A stretch of DNA of 32,222 bases from an uncultured Dorea sp. (GTDB lineage: Bacteria > Bacillota > Clostridia > Lachnospirales > Lachnospiraceae): positions 1 through 32,222 of the forward strand of contig UQRE01000029.1 of assembly GCA_900543415.1 (NCBI GenBank), read 5' to 3'. This document shows, in pieces, positions 31,740 through 32,222 of the stretch; within the stretch, counting starts at the first letter, position 1, and each line of letters opens with the position of its first letter. A model generated the notes under the pieces. That model had not been told where the DNA came from, did not search any database, and saw only the letters and a program-made list of their open reading frames with translations. A program made the position numbers and the translations under genes.

Positions 31740-32113
31740 AAAGATTGAGCAAAGAGCAGATTTTGATGCTTCATTCGCAGCTTATTGAACAGACTGGCGG
31801 AACTGTTGGTGTAAGAGACTTCAATTTGTTGGAGTCTGCTATAGAGACTCCGTTTCAGGTATTTGGCGAAGAAGAGCTATATCCAACGATTCAAGCAAAA
31901 GGTACACGTCTGGGTTATGGTTTAATAAAGAATCATTGTATGTTGGATGGAAACAAGCGAATAGGAACACATGTGATGCTTGTGTTCTTTGCCTTAAACG
32001 GAATCGAATTACGATATACGCAAAAAGAATTGTATGAAATGGTTCTCGCAGTAGCAGATGGAAGTTTGGAATATGAAGATATGCTTAAGTGGATACTGGA
32101 GCATCAAGCATAA
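31736..32113 (+). CDS. doc: Doc-type toxin of the Fic family
   Basis: This 125-residue Doc-like toxin has the Fic-fold motif HCMLDGNKRIG with H67, D71, N73, K74 and R75. Lys at 74 is the Doc version of the motif; AMP-transferring Fic proteins have Gly there. Doc phosphorylates EF-Tu and stops translation, and the same activity is expected here. The third motif position is Met, where Phe is usual. The N-terminal ILMLHSQLIEQTGG and GVRDFNLLESAIETP match Doc. Its antitoxin is the gene just upstream. Confidence 0.92.
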   Translation: MKRLSKEQILMLHSQLIEQTGGTVGVRDFNLLESAIETPFQVFGEEELYPTIQAKGTRLGYGLIKNHCMLDGNKRIGTHVMLVFFALNGIELRYTQKELYEMVLAVADGSLEYEDMLKWILEHQA

Positions 32114-32135
32114 TTAATTATTATTTTTTTTAATG

Positions 32136-32168
32136 CCTGTGTTTAATCTTGGGAAGGTCGAACACAGG
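32136..32168 (+). terminator. Hairpin after the toxin gene, weak terminator
   Basis: CCTGTGTT (32136-32143) pairs with AACACAGG (32161-32168) over a 17-nt loop, followed only by TGATTATTTG, so it is not a strong intrinsic terminator. A T8 run lies upstream (32124-32131). The last 50 bp of the window show no gene. Confidence 0.4.
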
Positions 32169-32222
32169 TGATTATTTGAATTTGTCGATGACATTTAGAA
32201 TATTAACCATAATAAAATGGTG

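Noticed and set aside
1..32222. CRISPR array or prophage
   Set aside because: No regularly spaced repeats and no phage structural or replication genes were seen.

Overview
The window looks like chromosomal DNA of a gut-type Clostridia, most likely a Lachnospiraceae member. Supporting signs are low-to-moderate GC, A-rich intergenic spacers with strong Shine-Dalgarno sites, a tyrosine T-box leader, an ECF transporter core followed by truA, a membrane pyrophosphatase, an HgdB/HgdC-type iron-sulfur reductase pair, and a GHKL/LytTR two-component system. I did not identify the species.

Layout. (1) 1-1860: the 3' part of a tRNA-Asn and its terminator, then a GntR/FCD regulator divergent from proC. 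Four GTATAC-centred palindromes sit at their two promoters. (2) 1862-2073: a 212-nt remnant of a class C-like group II intron lying directly after the proC terminator hairpin. (3) 2197-8092: a LytTR response regulator, a GHKL sensor kinase, an FtsX-type ABC permease and its ATPase in one tight operon, then an orphan membrane protein. (4) 8202-13166: cyclophilin, ecfA1-ecfA2-ecfT-truA and a class V aminotransferase (cysteine-desulfurase-like). (5) 13307-15681: a double-cubane-type reductase, a DUF3343 (putative S/Se carrier) protein and the ATP-dependent activator. (6) 16140-18122: membrane pyrophosphatase. (7) 18288-21061: two different COG0523/CobW GTPases and a Cys-rich DUF5714 protein. (8) 21110-25091: T-box-controlled tyrS, a zinc-ribbon membrane protein with an external domain, an M15 peptidase lipoprotein and a flavin reductase. 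(9) On the minus strand, a GH13 glycosidase and a MATE exporter. (10) rplM-rpsI. (11) 29383-32113: a CmpB-like membrane protein, a tyrosine recombinase broken by one base in a T7 run, and a Phd/Doc toxin-antitoxin pair.

How the parts may work together. The most interesting stretch is 12012-21061. It is rich in metal and sulfur handling: a desulfurase-like enzyme, a putative sulfur carrier, an [Fe8S9]-type reductase with its ATPase, two metallochaperone-type GTPases and a 16-Cys DUF5714 protein. It sits where many Firmicutes have truA followed directly by rplM-rpsI. That these genes form one functional unit is inference; the gene families are read from sequence motifs. Much of the rest is ordinary housekeeping. 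The regulatory DNA is unusually legible in several places: the GntR operators, the LytTR direct repeats, the T-box and the Phd operators.
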